Assembly (NCBI GenBank): GCA_949126835.1
Contig: CASBPS010000046.1
Span: 124,001-188,000, forward strand
Direction: 5' to 3'
DNA length: 64,000 bases
Source of the DNA: Anisus vortex
Taxonomy: Eukaryota > Mollusca > Gastropoda > Planorbidae
Shown here: piece after piece, positions 59,485 to 64,000 of the stretch
How positions within the stretch are numbered: the first letter of the stretch is position 1
How the letters are laid out: every line of letters begins with the position of its first letter
Program-made: the position numbers and the translations under genes
The notes under the pieces: generated by a model
The model's input: the letters and a program-made list of their open reading frames with translations, nothing else
Told to the model about the DNA's origin: nothing
Database searches by the model: none

Positions 59485-62400
59485 AACCACAAATCTTCTT
59501 GTCAAGTCGTTGCACGGCCAGAAAAGAAGCCAAAACAAGAAATCTGCTATTCAAGTCGTTATACAGATTGTGGAAAAGCCAAAACCTCAAATCTGCTTTT
59601 GTACGGCCAGAAAAGGAGCCAAAACAAGATATCTGCTTTTCAAGTCTTTGTACGGTTTCTGGAGAAGCCAAAACCACAAATCTGCTTTTGTACGGCCAGT
59701 AGAGAAGCCAAAACCACAAATCTGCTGTATTACGGCGAAAAGAGAAGCCAAAACCACAAATCTGCTATTCAAGTCGTTGTACGGCCAGAATAGAAGCACC
59801 ATTACCACAAATCTGCTAGTCAAGTCGTCGTACGGTTTGTGGAGAAGCCAAAACAACAAATCTGCTTTTTAAGTCCTTGTACGGCCAGAAAAGAAGCCAA
59901 AACTAGAAATCTGCTATTCAAGTCGTTGTACGGTTTGTGGAGAGAGCCAAAACCATAAATCTGCTGTTTTATGGCCAGAAAAGAAGCCAAAACAAGAAAT
60001 CTGCTATTCAAGTCGTTGTACGGTTTGTTGAGAGAGCCTAAACCATAAATCTGCTGTGTTACGGCCAAAAGAGAAGCTAAAACCACAAATCTTCTTGTCA
60101 AGTCGTTGTACGGCCAGAAAAGAAGCCAAACCAAGAAATCTGCTATTCAAGTCGTTGTACGGATTGTGGAAAAGCCAAAACCACAAATCTGCTTTTGTAC
60201 GGCCAGAAAAGGAGCCAAAACCAGAAATCTGCTTTTCAAGTCGTTGTACGGTTTCTGGAGAAGCCAAAACCACAAATCTGCTTTTGTACGGCTAGTAGAG
60301 AAGCCAAAACCACAAATCTGCTGTATTACGGCGAAAAAAGAACCCAAAACCACAAATCTGCTATTCAAGTCGTTGTACGGCCAGAACAGAAGCACCATTA
60401 CCACAAATCTGCTAGTCAAGTCGTTGTACGGTTTGTGGAGAAGCCAAAACAACAAATCTGCTTTTTAAGTCCTTGTACGGCCAGAAAAGAAGCCAAAACT
60501 AGAAATCTGCTATTCAAGTCGTTGTACGGTTTGTGGAGAGAGCCAAAACCACAAATCTGCTGTGTTACTACCAAAAGAGAAGCTGAAACCACAAATCTTC
60601 TTTTCAAGTCGTTGTACGGCCAGAAAAAAAGCCAAAACCAGAAATCTGCTATTTTACGGCCAGAAAAGGAGCCAAAACAAGAAATCTGCTATTCAAGTCG
60701 TTGTACGGACTGTGGAAACGCCAAAACCACAAATCTGCTTTTGTAAGGCCAGTAGAGAAGCCAAAACCACAAATCTGCTGTTTTACGGTTAGAAAAGAAG
60801 CCAAAACAAGAAATCTGCTATTCAAGACGTTGTACGGATTGTGGAAAAGCCAAAACCACAAATCTGCTTTTGTACGGCCAGAATAGGAGCCAAAACCAGA
60901 AATCTGCTTTTCAAGTCGTTGTACGGTTTCTGGAGAAGCCAAAACCACAAATCTGCTTTTGTACGGCCAGTAGAGAAGCCAAAATCACAAATATGCTGTA
61001 TAACGGCGAAAAGAGAAGCCAAAACCACAAATCTGCTATTCAAGTCGTTGTACGGCCAGAACAGAAGCACCATTACCACAAATCTGCTAGTCAAGTCGTT
61101 GTACGGTTTGTGGAGAAGCCAAAACAACAAATCTGCTTTTTAAGTCCTTGTACGGCCAGAAAAGAAGCCAAAACTAGAAATCTGCTTTTCAAGTCGTTGT
61201 ACGGTTTGTGGAGAGAGCCAAAACCATAAATCTGCTGTGTTACGGCCAAAAGAGAAGCTAAAACCACAAATCTTCTTGTCAAGTCGTTGGACGGCCAGAA
61301 AAGAAGCCAAAACAAGAAATCTGCTGTTCAAGTCGTTGTACGGATTGTGGAAAAGCCAAAACCACAAATCTGCTTTTGTACGGCCAGAAAAGGAGCCAAA
61401 ACCAGAAATCTGCTTTTCAAGTCGTTGTACGGTTTCTGGAGAAGCCAAAACCACAAATCTGCTGTATTTGGCGAAAAGAGAAGCCAAAACCACAAATCTG
61501 CTATTCAAGTCGTTGTACGGATTGTGGAAAAGCCAAAACCTCAAATCTGCTTTTGTACGGCCAGAAAAGAGCCAAAACAAGATATCTGCTTTTCAAGTCG
61601 TTGTACGGTTTCTGGAGAAGCCAAAACCACAAATCTGCTTTTGTACGGCTAGTAGAGAAGCCAAAACCACAAATCTGCAGTATTACGACGAAAAGAGAAG
61701 CCAAAACCACAAATCTGCTGTGTTACGGCCAAAAGAGAAGCTGAAACCACAAATCTTCTTTTCAAGTCGTTGTACGGCCAGAAAAAAAGCCAAAACCAGA
61801 AATCTGCTGTTTTACGGCCAGAAAAGGAGCCAAAACCACAAATCTGCTGTTTTACGGCCAAAAGAGAAGCCAAAAACATAAATCTGCTGTGTTACGGCCA
61901 AAAGAGAAGCTAAAACCACAAATCTTCTTTTCAAGTCGTTGTACGGCCAGAAAAGAAGCCAAAACAAGAAATCTGCTATTCAAGTCGTTGTACGGATTGT
62001 GGAAAAGCCAAAACCACAAATCTGCTTTTGTACGGCCAGAATAGGAGCCAAAACTAGAAATCTGCTTTTCAAGTCGTTGTACGGTTTCTGGAGAAGCCAA
62101 AACCACAAATCTGCTTTTGTACGGCCAGTAGAGAAGCCAAAACCACAAATCTGCTGTATTACGGCGAAAAGAGAAGCCAAAACCACAAATCTGCTATTCA
62201 AGTCGTTGTACGGCCAGAACAGAAGCACCATTACCACAAATCTGCTAGTCAAGTCGTCGTACGGTTTGTGGAGAAGCCAAAACAACAAATCTGCTTTTTA
62301 AGTCCTTGTACGGCCAGAAAAGAAGCCAAAACTAGAAATCTGCTATTCAAGTCGTTGTACGGTTTGTGGAGAGAGCCAAAACCATAAATCTGCTGTTTTA

Positions 62401-62926
62401 TGGCCAGAAAAGAAGCCAAAACAAGAAATCTGCAATTCAAGTTGTTGTACGGTTTGTTGAGAGAGCCTAAATCATAAATCTGCTGTGTTACGGCCAAAAG
62501 AGAAGCTAAGACCACAAATCTTCTTGTCAAGTCGTTGTACGGCCAGAAAAGAAGCCAAACCAAGAAATCTGCTATTCAAGTCGTTGTACGGATTGTGGAA
62601 AAGCCAAAACCACAAATCTGCTTTTGTACGGCTAGTAGAGAAGCCAAAACCACAAATCTGCTGTATTACGGCGAAAAATGAACCCAAAACCACAAATCTG
62701 CTATTCAAGTCGTTGTACGGCCAGAACAGAAGCACCATTACCACAAATCTGCTGGTCAAGTCGTTGTACGGTTTGTGGAGAAGCCAAAACAACAAATCTG
62801 CTTTTTAAGTCCTTGTACGGCCAGAAAAGAAGCCAAAACTTGAAATTTGCTATTGAAGTCGTTGTACGGTTTGTGGAGAGAGCCAAAACCACAAATCTGC
62901 TGTGTTACTACCAAAAGAGAAGCTGA
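59485..62926 (+). repeat. 3,731-bp HOR, copy 2 with internal deletion (3,442 bp)
   Basis: Matches copy 1 at offset 3,731 up to about 61,520 and at 3,442 afterwards. The difference of 289 bp resolves into a 288-bp deletion near 61,515 and a separate one-base loss near 61,569 (CCAGAAAAGAGCC in place of CCAGAAAAGGAGCC). The 288-bp junction keeps the GTTGTACGG of the left parent and the ATTGTGG tail of the right parent, so the breakpoint lies inside the L-specific CAAGTCGTT/TACGG stretch. Otherwise this copy and the first are almost identical, including all the rare variants. Confidence 0.9.
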
Positions 62927-64000
62927 AACCACAAATCTTCTTGTCAAGTCGTTGCACGGCCAGAAAAGAAGCCAAAACAAGAAATCTGCTATTCAAGTCG
63001 TTATACAGATTGTGGAAAAGCCAAAACCTCAAATCTGCTTTTGTACGGCCAGAAAAGGAGCCAAAACAAGATATCTGCTTTTCAAGTCTTTGTACGGTTT
63101 CTGGAGAAGCCAAAACCACAAATCTGCTTTTGTACGGCCAGTAGAGAAGCCAAAACCACAAATCTGCTGTATTACGGCGAAAAGAGAAGCCAAAACCACA
63201 AATCTGCTATTCAAGTCGTTGTACGGCCAGAATAGAAGCACCATTACCACAAATCTGCTAGTCAAGTCGTCGTACGGTTTGTGGAGAAGCCAAAACAACA
63301 AATCTGCTTTTTAAGTCCTTGTACGGCCAGAAAAGAAGCCAAAACTAGAAATCTGCTATTCAAGTCGTTGTACGGTTTGTGGAGAGAGCCAAAACCATAA
63401 ATCTGCTGTTTTATGGCCAGAAAAGAAGCCAAAACAAGAAATCTGCTATTCAAGTCGTTGTACGGTTTGTTGAGAGAGCCTAAACCATAAATCTGCTGTG
63501 TTACGGCCAAAAGAGAAGCTAAAACCACAAATCTTCTTGTCAAGTCGTTGTACGGCCAGAAAAGAAGCCAAACCAAGAAATCTGCTATTCAAGTCGTTGT
63601 ACGGATTGTGGAAAAGCCAAAACCACAAATCTGCTTTTGTACGGCCAGAAAAGGAGCCAAAACCAGAAATCTGCTTTTCAAGTCGTTGTACGGTTTCTGG
63701 AGAAGCCAAAACCACAAATCTGCTTTTGTACGGCTAGTAGAGAAGCCAAAACCACAAATCTGCTGTATTACGGCGAAAAAAGAACCCAAAACCACAAATC
63801 TGCTATTCAAGTCGTTGTACGGCCAGAACAGAAGCACCATTACCACAAATCTGCTAGTCAAGTCGTTGTACGGTTTGTGGAGAAGCCAAAACAACAAATC
63901 TGCTTTTTAAGTCCTTGTACGGCCAGAAAAGAAGCCAAAACTAGAAATCTGCTATTCAAGTCGTTGTACGGTTTGTGGAGAGAGCCAAAACCACAAATCT
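62927..64000 (+). repeat. 3,731-bp HOR, partial copy 3
   Basis: Begins with the same TTGTCAAGTCGTTGCACGG junction as copy 2 and matches 59,485-60,558 at offset 3,442 to the end of the window, with no difference noticed. The array therefore continues beyond the window in the 3,731-bp pattern. Confidence 0.9.

Larger units (their letters stand above)
1..64000 (+). repeat. Satellite DNA array, 40/49-bp monomers, whole window
   Basis: Every part of the window consists of tandem copies of a monomer beginning AGCCAAAACC, followed by a conserved ACAAATCTGC or AGAAATCTGC core and a TACGG motif. Monomer starts can be followed without a gap wherever I parsed fully (1-764, 1,826-5,258, 5,934-7,403), and the same spacing continues elsewhere. 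All copies read in the same direction; I saw no inverted block and no foreign insertion. Both window edges lie inside the array, so its real length is unknown but exceeds 64 kb. Such arrays with higher-order structure are typical of eukaryotic heterochromatin. The family is not one I recognise. It has no apparent coding function; its role, if any, would be structural, which is inference. Confidence 0.97.

Noticed and set aside
1..64000. CRISPR array
   Set aside because: Regularly spaced conserved cores are present, but the intervening 20-30 bp are themselves repeated, not unique spacers, and there are no cas genes. HORs of 32-50 monomers are incompatible with a CRISPR array.
1..64000. Telomeric repeats
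   Set aside because: No TTAGGG-, TTTAGGG- or TTAGG-type tandem repeats occur on either strand.
1..64000. Retrotransposon or LTR-derived tandem repeat
   Set aside because: Some satellites arise from retrotransposon tails, but no primer-binding site, polypurine tract, terminal TG...CA pair or coding remnant is visible in the monomers. The idea remains possible but is unsupported here.
1..64000. Ribosomal intergenic spacer subrepeats
   Set aside because: No rRNA gene sequence appears in 64 kb, while rDNA units normally bring rRNA genes within about 10-40 kb.
1..64000. Assignment to a named satellite family or species
   Set aside because: Monomer sizes of 40-50 bp occur in unrelated plants and animals, and I do not recognise this consensus. 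A database search of the 40-bp and 49-bp consensus would be decisive; size alone is not evidence.

Overview
The window is one uninterrupted satellite-DNA array from first to last base. I find no gene, RNA gene, transposon, CRISPR array or unique sequence. It is made of roughly 1,400 head-to-tail copies, all in one orientation, of a short A-rich monomer (about 43-45% GC by hand count of two monomers). The monomer comes in two lengths: a short form S of 40 bp and a long form L of 49 bp (variants 50 and 51 bp). L carries an extra 9-bp block, CAAGTCGTT, just before a shared TGTACGG-type motif. Kilobase-scale arrays with nested higher-order repeats (HORs) point to a nuclear eukaryotic chromosome, probably pericentromeric, centromeric or subtelomeric heterochromatin. 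The sequence does not say which organism, and I do not recognise the satellite family.

S and L monomers differ enough to be individually recognisable, and they are ordered into HORs whose copies are almost identical. A 51-bp L variant containing AGCACCATTACC marks the phase. Distances between successive markers take few values (278, 368, 506, 596, 674, 675, 982, 1,240), and these segments are the building blocks. HOR periods I could read directly are 1,240 bp, 1,350 bp (675+675), 1,470 bp (368+506+596, 32 monomers), 1,578 bp, 2,252 bp (982+596+674, 50 monomers), 2,718 bp and 3,731 bp.

Layout: 1-1,279 is 1,240-type; 1,260-1,575 is a linker; 1,576-4,246 is 2,252-type; 4,247-5,933 is 1,350-type; 5,934-10,253 holds three 1,470-type copies, the third 90 bp short; 10,254-11,493 is 1,240-type; 11,494-18,497 is superblock A with its flanks; 18,498-19,739 is 368/506-type; 19,740-25,175 is two 2,718-bp copies; 25,176-26,257 is a linker; 26,258-31,180 is 2.2 copies of the 2,252 unit; 31,181-35,715 repeats 4,247-10,253 with one 1,470 unit fewer; 35,716-38,195 is two 1,240 copies; 37,751-40,906 is two 1,578 copies; 40,486-46,446 is superblock B; 46,501-47,740 is 1,240-type; 47,296-54,406 is superblock C with flanks; 54,407-55,753 is a linker; 55,754-64,000 is the 3,731-type array (two copies and a partial third).

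Above the HORs there is a further level. 1.26-11.65 kb is repeated at 25.85-37.1 kb, and 11.8-18 kb recurs twice (40.5-46.4 and 48.4-55.0 kb). The changing offsets between paired copies are explained by gain or loss of whole HOR units plus a few 1-2 bp indels. This is the expected outcome of repeated unequal exchange or segmental amplification. No protein-coding or defence system is present; the nested repeat architecture is the finding. All identity statements rest on comparing the bases and their conceptual translations by eye, not on a computed alignment.
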